DNA of 64,000 bases from JAHQVK01 sp036788295 (GTDB taxonomy: Bacteria > Myxococcota > Kuafuiibacteriia > Kuafuiibacteriales > Kuafuiibacteriaceae). The notes below the pieces were generated by a model, which did no database searches, was not told where the DNA came from, and worked only from the letters and a program-made list of their open reading frames with translations. Made by a program: the position numbers and the translations under genes. The stretch's first letter is position 1; every line of letters begins with the position of its first letter. The stretch lies in NCBI GenBank assembly GCA_036788295.1, contig DAIQNR010000016.1:1-64000 (forward strand). The letters run 5' to 3'. This document shows positions 34,973-44,801 of the stretch, in pieces.

Positions 34973-35703
34973 GGCTCGGCTCCCGGGGCTTTGTCGAAGC
35001 CGAGCTCCTCGAGGAGGCGGGACTCGACCCGCCGAAGCCGGGTGAGGACCCGGGCGTCGAGCGTGCTCGAGCCGCGGTAGACGAGCAGATCCCCGGGCTG
35101 GAGGGTCTCGTCGCCTTCGATGTCGATCCCGTCCACCTCGAGCTGAGCGGCCACCGCCTGAAGGTCGGCGCCGAGCCGCGCCGCCAGCTCGGGGGATGCG
35201 ACGAGCTTGACCGGTCCGTCTCCGTCGAGCTTTCCCACGCTGGCGGCGAGCGTCTTGGCCAGGGCCGCCGGGTCGGTGGACAAACAGACCCGGGTGAGGC
35301 GCTCCGCGATCATGAGCCCGAGCCGAAGCGCATCCCTCGTCGCCGCCTCCTCGGCTCGGTCGAGGGCGAGGTTCAGGGCGGAGAGCGCCCCCTCCATGCG
35401 CTCCATGAGCTGCGCTCGCTCCGCGGCGTGCTCCCGCCTGGCCTCCTCGAGTCCGGCCTCGCGGCCCTGCCGCTCGGAGCGAGCGACCTCCACCTCGAGC
35501 CGCCGCTCGAGCTCCGCTTTTCCCTCCGTCACCGCGCGCCGCGCGGTCTCGGTCTCCGCCGGCTCCGCCGCGTCCGACAGGCTCGGGAACTGGTAGCTCC
35601 GGTAGGCCTGCTTCTTCGCGAGCGTCGAAGAGAACACCGCCCGGGGCCGATTCTCGACCCGGTCTTCGGTGACGAAGACCTGGTAGGCGTCAAACGAAGG
35701 CAT
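34969..35703 (-). CDS. fliH: Flagellar assembly protein FliH
   Basis: A 244-residue export regulator that dimerises and holds FliI. Residues 60-130 are a long Glu/Arg/Ala coiled coil, and the C-terminal domain (about 130-244) has the FliH/HrpE pattern LGLMIAERLTR, VKLVASPELAARL, and GDLLVYRGSSTLDARV near the end. It lies between fliG (14-bp overlap) and fliI (4-bp overlap), the canonical order. Confidence 0.88.
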   Translation of the reverse strand: MPSFDAYQVFVTEDRVENRPRAVFSSTLAKKQAYRSYQFPSLSDAAEPAETETARRAVTEGKAELERRLEVEVARSERQGREAGLEEARREHAAERAQLMERMEGALSALNLALDRAEEAATRDALRLGLMIAERLTRVCLSTDPAALAKTLAASVGKLDGDGPVKLVASPELAARLGADLQAVAAQLEVDGIDIEGDETLQPGDLLVYRGSSTLDARVLTRLRRVESRLLEELGFDKAPGAEP

Positions 35704-36679
35704 CTTCTACTCCTTTGCTGACCTCGATCTCGCCGCTCTCGATGAGCACCAGCGCGATCTTCACCACGTCGGCCTGCGCCTTCTCGACTTCGCTGAGGCG
35801 GACCGGACCACGGTTGTCGATGTCTTCCACGATCATCTCCACCGCCCGCTTCGAGAGGTTGTTGAAGAAGTGCTGCTTGAGATCCTCGTCCACCGCCTTC
35901 AACGACAGGACCAAGGTCTCCCGCTCGACTTCCTGCAGCAGCCGCTGGATGCCGCGGCCGTTGACGCTCAGCAGGTCGTCGAAGACGAACATCAAGCTGC
36001 GGACCTCTTCGGCGAGCTTCTCGTCCGCCTCTTCGAGATCCTTCATCAGCGCCTGCTCGCGGCTCTTCTCGAGCTGGTTCATGATCTCGGCGACCAAGTT
36101 CACCCCGCCGACCTTGCGAGACAGACCCTTGCCCATCATCTGGATCTCGGAGATGAGCGCCTCCTCGACCAGCTCGACCACGTCCGGGCTCACGGTGTCG
36201 AGGGTGGCCAAGCGGCGCAGGACGTCGCCCTGCGTTCCCTCGGGGAGCAGCTGCAAGACTTCGGCGCCGCGCTCGGGAGGCAGGTGGGCCAGGATGAGCG
36301 CGGTGGTCTGCGGGTGCTCCTTCTTGATGAGGTTCGAGATGGTCTGCGAGTCCACGTCGGACAGCGTGTCGGACAGCCCGCTGTCGTCGTCGAGGAACTC
36401 CTTGGCCTTCTGCATGCCGAGGTTCTTCGCGGCCATCATGGTCACGAACTCCGAGCCTCCCTTGAGCTCGGAGTTCCCATTTCGCATCTCGTTCAGAAAC
36501 TCCGAGAGCACCTTGTCCACTTGGTGCTTCTCGAGCGTCGCGATCTCCTTGGCGGCGTTGGAGAGCAACTTGATCTCCCGCCTGGATAGGGACTTGAAGG
36601 CCTCGGCCGCCGCGTCCTCGTTCATGTGGAGGAAGACGATGGCCGCCTTCTCTGCCCCCGTCACTGAGTTTTTCGACAT
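35690..36679 (-). CDS. fliG: Flagellar motor switch protein FliG
   Basis: A 329-residue C-ring protein. It has the N-terminal FliF-binding domain (KAAIVFLHMNEDAAAEAFKSL), the middle domain with EHPQTTALILAHLPPERGAEVL (EHPQ motif near residue 125), and the C-terminal torque helix with the conserved charged residues RSLMFVFDDLLSVNGRGIQRLL. The final segment is normal. ATG 36679 is preceded by AGG; the frame further upstream is Gly/Arg-rich and overlaps fliF. It lies 61 bp after fliF. Confidence 0.96.
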   Translation of the reverse strand: MSKNSVTGAEKAAIVFLHMNEDAAAEAFKSLSRREIKLLSNAAKEIATLEKHQVDKVLSEFLNEMRNGNSELKGGSEFVTMMAAKNLGMQKAKEFLDDDSGLSDTLSDVDSQTISNLIKKEHPQTTALILAHLPPERGAEVLQLLPEGTQGDVLRRLATLDTVSPDVVELVEEALISEIQMMGKGLSRKVGGVNLVAEIMNQLEKSREQALMKDLEEADEKLAEEVRSLMFVFDDLLSVNGRGIQRLLQEVERETLVLSLKAVDEDLKQHFFNNLSKRAVEMIVEDIDNRGPVRLSEVEKAQADVVKIALVLIESGEIEVSKGVEDAFV

Positions 36680-36740
36680 CGCATGTACCTCGGGGTGGCC
36701 GGTCCCCCGGCGCGGCCCGCTTCCTGAACCATCGAGGCGC

Positions 36741-38363
36741 TCAGCCCCTTCCAAGCGTGGGGCGTAGCCAGCCCTTCATGATCTCGACCGTCGCAGCGAC
36801 GTTTTTCGCCGTGAGTTCCCGCACCTCTTGCCGGAGGCGGGTGGAATTCGGAATGGTGTCGTCGGCCTCGCTCTGCTGCTTGACGAGGAGCTGGTCCTTT
36901 TCCTCGAGCTGCCGCGCGAACTCAGCGAGCGCAGCCTCCCGGCGCCGGCGCTCGGTGACCCACAAGGAGGCCGCCACCAGAGCGAGACCGACGAAGAGGG
37001 TGACGAGCACCCACAACCAGGTCGCGACCTTCGACTCGATGTACTTCACGTCTTCGCCGCCGACGGTGTCGGGCCGGACGAAGGGCACGAAGCTGATCTC
37101 GATCTGGTCTCCGCGGTCGGCGTCGAATCCTACCGCGTTTTTCACCAGGGCGGCGATGAGCTCCGGGCTCGGGCCACTGGGCCGGGCGTTTGCCGGGGCG
37201 ACCTCGCCCCCGGCCGGCACCTCGATTCCCTCTTCGGCCGGCGGCTCGGGCAGCGGGTCCAAAGAGGTGCTGTCCACCAGGACCGCGACCGAGAGCTTTC
37301 GGATCTCGCCGCTCGGCTTCACGATCTGCCGCACCGTCCGGGGCACCGCGAACTCTTTGGTGTCGATCTTTCGGTTCGAGTTCGACTTGCTCCCCCTGAA
37401 CCCTTGATCGCCCTCGGCGGGGATCTGGGGGAGGTTCATCTGGATGCCCGCGATCGCGGCCGGCTGGCTGCGCTCGCTCTCGGTCTGTTCGGTGGTCTTT
37501 CGCTCGGTCCGAAGCGCGGTGTTGTCGGCGTCGTACTGCTCGAGGGTCTCCTCGGTCCGGCTCAGATCCATGTCCACCGCGACCTTCGCCATGACGTGGC
37601 CGGGGCCTACCGTCTTCTCGAGCAGCTCCACGATGTCCTTTTCGAGCCCTCGCTCCCGGTCTTGCCTCAGCTCGAGCTCGCGGCGTCCGCCGCCGGAGCC
37701 GTCGTCGGGGGCGCGGATGAGCGTCCCGTTTCCATCCATGATAGCGATGCGCTCGGCGGACAGACCGGGCACAGAGCTCGACACGAGGTGGGCGATTCCA
37801 GCGGCGACCTTGTCGCTCAGGCTCCGGCCCCGTTGCAGGCTGACATAGACCGATGCGCTCGCTTCCCCCCCGTCCCGCTCGAGAAGGCTTCGGGTGGGCA
37901 GAGCCAGGTGGACCCGGGCGGAGCGGACCTGGGGCAGCTCGCTGACCGTCCGCGACAGCTCCCCCTGAAGGGCGCGCTGGTACATGACCTTTCGCTCGAA
38001 CTCGGTCAGCGTGATCGAGCTGTCGTCGAAGATGTCCCAGCCGGTCACCTGCCCGGTCGGCAATCCCTCCGTGCTCAGCTCGAGCCGGAGCTTGCGCATC
38101 TCGTCTTCTGGGAGCGAGACCGCGATCGTCGTCCCGTTGTCGGTCAGCTCGTGAGGGATGCGCCGCGACTCGAGCTCGCGCGCGAGCGCCGAGGCATCGG
38201 TCGTGCTCATGCCCACGAAGAGGGGCACGGGCTGGTCGAATCCCGAGCGGCTCAGCAGGTAGCCGACCGAGGCCAGCGCGGTGAGCCCGCCGACGACGAC
38301 GCCCGCCCGGGCGATCGGGGCGGCCTCCTGCCACCACCGCTTGATGATTTCCAACAGATTCAT
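36741..38363 (-). CDS. fliF: Flagellar M-ring protein FliF
   Basis: A 540-residue MS-ring subunit. It has an N-terminal cytoplasmic tail and membrane helix (about 18-38), ring-building motifs including ALARELESRRIPHEL, FERKVMYQRALQGELSRTV and LPTRSLLERDGGEASASVYV, a beta-collar region of low conservation (about 270-350), a second membrane helix near 455-475, and a C-terminal FliG-binding tail. The 157 bp between fliE and fliF holds no recognised gene; an alternative-frame ORF there was rejected. Confidence 0.95.
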   Translation of the reverse strand: MNLLEIIKRWWQEAAPIARAGVVVGGLTALASVGYLLSRSGFDQPVPLFVGMSTTDASALARELESRRIPHELTDNGTTIAVSLPEDEMRKLRLELSTEGLPTGQVTGWDIFDDSSITLTEFERKVMYQRALQGELSRTVSELPQVRSARVHLALPTRSLLERDGGEASASVYVSLQRGRSLSDKVAAGIAHLVSSSVPGLSAERIAIMDGNGTLIRAPDDGSGGGRRELELRQDRERGLEKDIVELLEKTVGPGHVMAKVAVDMDLSRTEETLEQYDADNTALRTERKTTEQTESERSQPAAIAGIQMNLPQIPAEGDQGFRGSKSNSNRKIDTKEFAVPRTVRQIVKPSGEIRKLSVAVLVDSTSLDPLPEPPAEEGIEVPAGGEVAPANARPSGPSPELIAALVKNAVGFDADRGDQIEISFVPFVRPDTVGGEDVKYIESKVATWLWVLVTLFVGLALVAASLWVTERRRREAALAEFARQLEEKDQLLVKQQSEADDTIPNSTRLRQEVRELTAKNVAATVEIMKGWLRPTLGRG

Positions 38364-38520
38364 GTCGAGGGCCTCCGAGCGCGCTCGCCGGGCAGGGAGG
38401 GTCCACCTCTCCGCCCTTCAATCCGCAGCAGGTCGGACCCAGCCAACCGCTGCCCGAAAAAGAAGCTCCACCTGGTCCTTCCCCAAAGATGGACCCGAGG
38501 AGGCCCATCTGGGGATCGTC

Positions 38521-38832
38521 TCATACCTGTAGGTTCATCATCTCCCGGTAGGCTTCGACGACCTTGTTCCTGGTCTGCGCGACGAAGCGGAGGCTCAGGT
38601 CAGCCTTCGTGAGGGCCAGCATCGCGGTGTGGGGGCTGCCCCGACCGATCAGGGCGTCGGCGGAAGCCTGCTCCGATTCGGCGAAGGCCTCCCGAACGCC
38701 CCGAAGGGCGTCGGCGAAAACGTCGTTGAACGAGCCTCGCTCCGCGGCCTCGCCCTTCTGCGGAGCCTGAACCTCGACGCGGGGGCCGGGGCGGGCGTGC
38801 TCGAGCACGAGCGGTCGCATGGTTTCCATCAT
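38521..38832 (-). CDS. fliE: Flagellar hook-basal body protein FliE
   Basis: A 103-residue adapter between the MS ring and the rod. The conserved C-terminal half is present: SFNDVFADALRGV, then ADALIGRGSPHTAMLALTKADLSLRFVAQ (in two parts), ending VVEAYREMMNLQV. The ATG at 38832 overlaps the flgC stop and has GGAGG eight bases upstream, a strong ribosome-binding site. Confidence 0.93.
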   Translation of the reverse strand: MMETMRPLVLEHARPGPRVEVQAPQKGEAAERGSFNDVFADALRGVREAFAESEQASADALIGRGSPHTAMLALTKADLSLRFVAQTRNKVVEAYREMMNLQV

Positions 38833-39281
38833 CAGAAGCTCCTCCCTAGGGTGAGCGCGCGGGTGGTCATCTCCCGGAGCGAGTTGAACACGCTCAGGTT
38901 GGCCTGGTAGCTGCGCATCACGGTCACCATGTTGACCATCTCTTCGACGGCGTTGATGTTCGGCATCGCGACGAACCCATTGGGGTCGGCGTCAGGGTGG
39001 GTTGGGTCGAAGACCATGCGGGGGGGGGAGGGGTCGGCGACGACCTCCTCCACCCGGACGGTGCGGGTGGGCTCCATCAGCTCGTCGTGGAGCACCTCCC
39101 CGAACCGGCCCCGGGCCACCTCGGTCGCGAGCGCGACGTCCCGCCGCCGGTAGGGCCCGCCCTCGGGGGTTCGGGTGGTCTCCGCGTTGGCGAGGTTCGA
39201 CGAGACCACGTCGAGCCGGCTGCGCTGCGCGGACAGGGCGTCGCCGTTGAGGCGAAGCGCGTGAAACACCGAGATGGTCAT
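38832..39281 (-). CDS. flgC: Flagellar basal-body rod protein FlgC
   Basis: A 149-residue proximal rod protein. It has the N-terminal LDVVSSNLANAETTRTPEGGPYRR motif (read in parts), a middle with TRTVRVEEVVADPSPPRMVFDPTHPDA, the FVAMPNIN segment and a C-terminal rod helix (EEMVNMVTVMRSYQANL). The start overlaps the flgB stop (ATGA). Confidence 0.95.
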   Translation of the reverse strand: MTISVFHALRLNGDALSAQRSRLDVVSSNLANAETTRTPEGGPYRRRDVALATEVARGRFGEVLHDELMEPTRTVRVEEVVADPSPPRMVFDPTHPDADPNGFVAMPNINAVEEMVNMVTVMRSYQANLSVFNSLREMTTRALTLGRSF

Positions 39282-39649
39282 CAGCGGCCTCCCTCATCGA
39301 TCGAGTAGCGGAGCATGTTGAAGTTTCGAGCGGTGACCTCCGAGCCGAGCTCGTAGAACATGCGGTTGCCGGTCAAGGCCACAGCCTCCTTCTCGATGTC
39401 CACTTGGTTGCCGTCGAGGCCAGGCTCGACCCCCTCCCGAACCTGCGCCTCCGGGAGCCCCGGGTGCGGACCGAAGGCGCCCGGGTCGGACAGCTCGGCC
39501 AGCAGATACTCGGAGAAGTCGACGTCCCGAGGCTGGTAGTCCGGGGTGTCGGCGTTGGCGACATTGCCGGCGAGCACGGTGTGGCGCCGGTAGGACATGT
39601 CGAGGGCTCGCTCCAGCCAAGGAAGCATCTTTTCACTGGGGAAAAACAT
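39281..39649 (-). CDS. flgB: Flagellar basal-body rod protein FlgB
   Basis: A 122-residue proximal rod protein with the rod motif LAGNVANADTPDYQPRD (27-43), the FSEYL patch, and the closing EKEAVALTGNRMFYELG and FNMLRYSI helices. The ATG at 39649 has AAGGAG about nine bases upstream, which supports this start even though it overlaps the preceding AAA-like gene by 17 bp. Confidence 0.93.
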   Translation of the reverse strand: MFFPSEKMLPWLERALDMSYRRHTVLAGNVANADTPDYQPRDVDFSEYLLAELSDPGAFGPHPGLPEAQVREGVEPGLDGNQVDIEKEAVALTGNRMFYELGSEVTARNFNMLRYSIDEGGR

Positions 39650-40172
39650 TTGTCTGTACTCCTTCGGTCGGCTGGCGAACGGCCAGCAGATGAAAATAGC
39701 CAGCTCGCTGGCTCAGCGCGGGGTCGAGATCGAGCTTCGCCTCGGACTTCACCACGATGACCCGTGGGATCCGGTCGTGGCGCAAGCGTCCGTGCAGCCG
39801 GTTGAGGTCGAGCAGCTCGAGCAGGCTCGCGAGGGCCCGCTGAGGCTCTTTCGGCCACCGCGCGACATCGAACAGCGCCCAAGTCCCGAGCGCCTCCTCC
39901 GGCGACCCGTCCTTGCCGACGGCGGCGAGCAGCCGACCGGCCGACTCGAGGTCTGGGCACCGGTGGAGCGGGAGCATCGACCGACGGCCGAGCTGGTGAA
40001 TTCTCTCCACGAGCCACCCCTGGTGCTCTTCTGGGGCCTCCACCAGCACCGGTGAGTCCGACAGCGCCACGCAGCGCAAGGCGGGATCGAGGCGCTCTGG
40101 CCCTCCGTCCGGGGAGAAGCGGATCTTGGCTCCGTTGAGGGTGACGGCGAGAGGGTTTTGGTCGTTGGTCAT
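39633..40172 (-). CDS. Degenerate sigma-54-activator AAA-like flagellar protein
   Basis: A 179-residue protein whose pattern follows a sigma-54 enhancer-binding AAA domain but lacks the catalytic parts. VLVEAPEEHQGWLVERIHQLGRR (42-64, read in parts) aligns with the Walker A region (VLVEGETGTGKSxVA...) but has no P-loop Lys/Gly. The GAFTGA loop is absent. WALFDVARWPKEPQRALASLLELL (98-121, in parts) parallels GGTLFLDEIGELPLxxQAKLLQLL without the Asp-Glu pair, and the end (GYFHLLAVRQP) parallels LYFRLEVVKLTIPP. It cannot hydrolyse ATP by these motifs. It lies between the TPR gene (ATGA overlap) and flgB, so a structural or regulatory (anti-activator) role in flagellar expression is plausible but unproven. 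Confidence 0.6.
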   Translation of the reverse strand: MTNDQNPLAVTLNGAKIRFSPDGGPERLDPALRCVALSDSPVLVEAPEEHQGWLVERIHQLGRRSMLPLHRCPDLESAGRLLAAVGKDGSPEEALGTWALFDVARWPKEPQRALASLLELLDLNRLHGRLRHDRIPRVIVVKSEAKLDLDPALSQRAGYFHLLAVRQPTEGVQTNVFPQ

Positions 40173-42442
40173 GGCGTGTCCCCGCCGACCCCGAGCGCTT
40201 CGAGGCGGCCATAGAGCTGTCGAGAAGGATCTTCGCTGTCCGCGCCGGGCCACGCCCTGCGCCGTGCGAGCGCGGAGGCGAGCCGGCCCGAGATTTGGTC
40301 CTCCCCAACCCTCGGCACGAGCGCCTTCGCGAGCCCGGGGAGGGGACCCGTCGGCCCAGACCGGGCGAGCTCGGAGAGGCTCGTGATCACCGGGGCGAGC
40401 AGGGCCTCCGGGGGGAGGGTCTCCGCTTCGGCCGCGGCGGTGAGCGCGTTGGCCGCCTCGAGCGGGCGCCCGAGCGACAGGAGCACCTTGGCCTCGTCGA
40501 GCGCGATCTCGGCCGCCCGGTCGCCGGCGCCGCTGCCCTGCCTCGCGGCGACGAGGTGCGAAAGCGCCCTTTGGGGCCGCTTCATCGCCGCCTCGTAGCG
40601 GCCCCACAACCATCGGCGCTCGACCCGCTCCCTCCCCGCTGGGAAGCGCCCGTCGAGGTGGCGAAGCACGAGATCGGTGCGAAAGCTATCGTTTGCGGCG
40701 AGGAGGGCTTCGCCGAGCCGCACCGTCGCTTCCTCCCGAAAGGGGAGGCCGGGGTGGTCGGTGAGCAGGCGGATGAGCTCCTCCGCGCCTCGCATCGAGG
40801 CCCCGACTTGGTGGTAGGCCTCGGCGATCCGCAGCCTGGTTCGAGGGTCGAAGCCGAGCACTCGGGGCTCGAGCCGGGCCTCGAACAACAGGACGAGTCC
40901 AGCCGGGTCCCGCTCCCGCTCGAGCCGCGCGAGAGCTTCCCTCGCCACCCGGTCCAGCAGCTCGGCGGCGGGGCGCACCACGGCGAAGTCCCAGCCCTCG
41001 GCCCGCTCGGCGGCGAACGCGGCGTCGAGCGCGCCGGCGTGGTCACCGCGCTCGAGCGCGGTGACCGCTTGGGCGAACTCGGCCTCGAGCCTGACCGCCG
41101 GGCAGCGTGAGAACTCGGCCTGCGACTTCAAGAAGCGAGAGACTTCGCCTGGGTTCTCTTCGAGCGCGAGCACCCGGCGCAGGTGGACGTGGTCGTCGAT
41201 GCAGTGCCGCCCGGCGACCCGGGCCATCTCCCATCCCTTCAGCGCGCTCTTCGTTCGGCCCGACCGCGCTTCGAGGTCGGCGAGGCGCAAGAGGCCCAAG
41301 GCCCGGTCCTCCGGGTCGCGGGCGCGGGCGAGCCGCTCGAACGCTCGGCGGGCGAGCGACGCTTCGCCCCGGGCGAGCGCCGCTTCGCCGCCCACCGTCC
41401 AGAGGGTCCCGGGAAAGTCGGTGACCGCCCCCAGCCGCCGCTGCGCCATTTCGACGTGAGAGAGCGCGCCGAGCAGGTCGTCGCCGGCCAGGGCGTTCAT
41501 CGCCCGCCCGAGCGAGGCCTGGTAGATGATCCAAGGGTCGAAACCTTCGGCCACGAGCTGGGCGTAGAGCGTCTCGGCCTCGCTCCGCTCTCCGCGAGCC
41601 GCGAAGTGGTTCGCGAGCGCCATCGCCCTCGCGACCGCGTCCGTCTCTCGGTACCGACTCGCGTCGGCGAGGATCGCCCGCGCCTCGGGGTGGTATTCCA
41701 GACGGGTCAAGATCTCGGCGGCGACCAGGCTGACTTGGGCGTACGCCTCCGGATACAGCGGCCATTTGCGGGTTTGGCCGGAGAATGTGTACGCCCAGCG
41801 CTCGAACGGGGAGAGGTTTGCCCCCTGCGCGAGCGCCCCTGCCGCCAGCTCCGCGACGCAATACGTCCGGCACATCGGCTCGGTCACGAGGTCGAGCCAG
41901 CGGTCGAGCTCGGCCGTCGACGTGAAGTGGGCGTGCCGGCGCAGCGCCGCGCTCGCATCGCGGTTGCCGGTGCACGGGTGCTCGACCGGGGCAACCGGGA
42001 GCAGGATCGGCCACGGCGGGGCCTGCACGATGCCCGCGACCCGCCCCACCAACTCGGAGAGCGGAGGAGACGGGGGGCGGGGCAGGGGGATGAGTTCGAT
42101 GGCGAACGCGGTGGGCCGGCGGAGCCGGCGGAGCTTCAGGGTCACCGCCGCCGTGCTGAGCCGCACGAGCAAAGAGGTCTCATCGCCCTGCCGGCGCAGA
42201 TGCTCGACGCCAGTGACATAAGGCCCGCGCTGCTCGGCGAGCGTCGCCCGCATCCCTGGGGGAGGGTTCTTCGCGGTCAGCCGAAACGCGCGGTCGCCGG
42301 TCCGGTGATCGAGCTCGAGCCGGGTCGTCGCCGGCGCCCGCAGGATGAGGACCTGGTCCGGAAGAGGAGGCTCGGCGGCCGCGGCGGGATGGTACCCGGC
42401 GAGGAGAAGCAGAGGAACGACGAGGGCGCGCGCCGAGAGCAC
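40169..42442 (-). CDS. Exported TPR-rich protein heading the flgB operon
   Basis: A 757-residue protein with a signal peptide (VVPLLLLAGYHPAAAA), a beta-rich N-terminal part to about residue 120, and helix-turn-helix TPR-like repeats from about 190 to 740 (for example SEAETLYAQLVAEGFDPW, GALSHVEMAQRRL, RAFERLARARDPEDRAL). The four Cys around residues 156-196 may pair. Likely periplasmic. TPR proteins of this kind sit in deltaproteobacterial flagellar clusters, but I cannot name a function. GTG 42442 is the first possible start because an in-frame TAG lies six bases before it. A sigma-54-like element lies directly upstream. Confidence 0.65.
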   Translation of the reverse strand: MLSARALVVPLLLLAGYHPAAAAEPPLPDQVLILRAPATTRLELDHRTGDRAFRLTAKNPPPGMRATLAEQRGPYVTGVEHLRRQGDETSLLVRLSTAAVTLKLRRLRRPTAFAIELIPLPRPPSPPLSELVGRVAGIVQAPPWPILLPVAPVEHPCTGNRDASAALRRHAHFTSTAELDRWLDLVTEPMCRTYCVAELAAGALAQGANLSPFERWAYTFSGQTRKWPLYPEAYAQVSLVAAEILTRLEYHPEARAILADASRYRETDAVARAMALANHFAARGERSEAETLYAQLVAEGFDPWIIYQASLGRAMNALAGDDLLGALSHVEMAQRRLGAVTDFPGTLWTVGGEAALARGEASLARRAFERLARARDPEDRALGLLRLADLEARSGRTKSALKGWEMARVAGRHCIDDHVHLRRVLALEENPGEVSRFLKSQAEFSRCPAVRLEAEFAQAVTALERGDHAGALDAAFAAERAEGWDFAVVRPAAELLDRVAREALARLERERDPAGLVLLFEARLEPRVLGFDPRTRLRIAEAYHQVGASMRGAEELIRLLTDHPGLPFREEATVRLGEALLAANDSFRTDLVLRHLDGRFPAGRERVERRWLWGRYEAAMKRPQRALSHLVAARQGSGAGDRAAEIALDEAKVLLSLGRPLEAANALTAAAEAETLPPEALLAPVITSLSELARSGPTGPLPGLAKALVPRVGEDQISGRLASALARRRAWPGADSEDPSRQLYGRLEALGVGGDTP

Positions 42443-42454
42443 GGGCTATACCTA

Positions 42455-42470
42455 ATCAAGACCCGTGCCA
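42455..42470 (-). promoter_or_regulatory. Sigma-54-type promoter of the TPR-flgB-flgE block
   Basis: On the minus strand TGGCACG (42470-42464) is followed after four bases by TTGA (42459-42456), one base off the TGGCACG-N4-TTGC consensus, with the -24 GG intact and -12 GC read as GA. The start site would fall about two bases before the GTG at 42442, implying a near-leaderless mRNA or a non-coding match. Confidence 0.5.
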
Positions 42471-42540
42471 TCGCTCCTTGCCCAAAACTCGTAGCCAGAA
42501 GTGTCGGGATCTCGGCCGCACCGTCGGGACCCCGTCGGCG

Positions 42541-43974
<1,434 letters not shown>

Positions 43975-44302
43975 GTAGCTCCCCGTCGGCGGCCGTCCGG
44001 CCCCCGACACGTCAACACGTCAACATCCCCCGAGCGAGAGGGGCGGCCATTGCGGCCCTGCCCCTGATCCCGTCGCGCTCGCTTTGCCGGCAGCGACAGG
44101 GCGAAGGCGAATCCTTCGGGCGGGCGTCGGGGGGCTGACAACGCCACGGTCCCGACAGTCGGACGACCGACGGCCCCCGCCGAGATTCCGCCCCGACCGT
44201 CTCGCCCCGGCGGCCCGCACGCTGGCACGGGAGCTGCTTAGGCTTCTCACGACGGCGGCGCCTCCTGCGCCCCGATGGATGTCCACCAAGGAGCTTCGAT
44301 AG
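43975..44302. promoter_or_regulatory. Divergent flagellar control region (328 bp)
   Basis: This region lies between the activator gene and fliL. It holds a tandem 8-bp repeat CACGTCAA (44008-44015 and 44016-44023), two stem-loops (GGGGCGGCC with GGCCCTGCCCC at 44040-44064; CGAAGG/CCTTCG at 44102-44118), the sigma-54 promoter at 44223-44238, and the AAGGAG site of fliL. The repeats or stems may bind the activator. No gene was seen in it. Confidence 0.6.
44223..44238 (+). promoter_or_regulatory. Sigma-54 promoter of the fliL operon
   Basis: TGGCACG (44223-44229), four bases, then CTGC (44234-44237) fits TGGCACG-N4-TTGC with one mismatch and both invariant -24 GG and -12 GC present. The predicted start is near 44249, giving a leader of about 54 nt before fliL. 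Confidence 0.72.
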
Positions 44303-44785
44303 ATGGTTGAGAACAAAGAGAAGGAACCAAAGAGTGGAGGAAAAGGTCTCATGATCGCTCTGGCGGTCACGAACCTGCTGTCCCTCGGTGCGCTCGGGTG
44401 GTTCGTCCTCGTCCGGGGCGGGGACGACGCAGCGGCGCAGACCCCGCTGCAGCCAGCGGAGCAGCCGGGGCAGCCGGTCCCGGCAGGGCCCACCGTGGCG
44501 CTCGGCAACTTCAGCATCACGCTCGCCGACCCGGGACAGAATCGGTACCTGAAGGCGGTCCTCAAGGCGAGGGTCAACGGGCCGGAGGTCTCCACCGAGC
44601 TGCAGGACCGCGAGCCGGAGATCCGCGATCGGGTCATCGACTATCTGTCGAGCCTCACCGTGAAGGAGACGCAGGGGGCGGCGGCAAAGCAGACGATTCG
44701 CGCGAACCTCGAGAAGCGGATCAACAACATCCTCCGGACCGGCGAGGTGGAGAGCATCTTCCTCACCGAGTTCGTGACGCAGTGA
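44303..44785 (+). CDS. fliL: Flagellar basal body-associated protein FliL
   Basis: A 160-residue single-pass inner-membrane protein: a Lys-rich cytoplasmic N-terminus, a membrane helix (about 15-36), a Pro/Gln linker, and the FliL domain with LGNFSITLADPGQNRYLKAVL and the C-terminal NILRTGEVESIFLTEFVTQ. It associates with the stator. AAGGAG lies upstream of the ATG. It is the first gene of the plus-strand block. Confidence 0.92.
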   Translation: MVENKEKEPKSGGKGLMIALAVTNLLSLGALGWFVLVRGGDDAAAQTPLQPAEQPGQPVPAGPTVALGNFSITLADPGQNRYLKAVLKARVNGPEVSTELQDREPEIRDRVIDYLSSLTVKETQGAAAKQTIRANLEKRINNILRTGEVESIFLTEFVTQ

Positions 44786-44801
44786 AAGCAGGGCTCTTCC
44801 A

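Noticed and set aside
36922..38508. ORF of 528 codons overlapping fliF in another frame
   Set aside because: The product is Arg/Gly/Pro-rich low complexity, and fliF occupies the same span with full conservation. The part before 38363 has no recognisable protein.
44040..44118. Rho-independent terminators upstream of fliL
   Set aside because: The stems are good, but no T-run follows either one, so they are listed only as possible structural elements.
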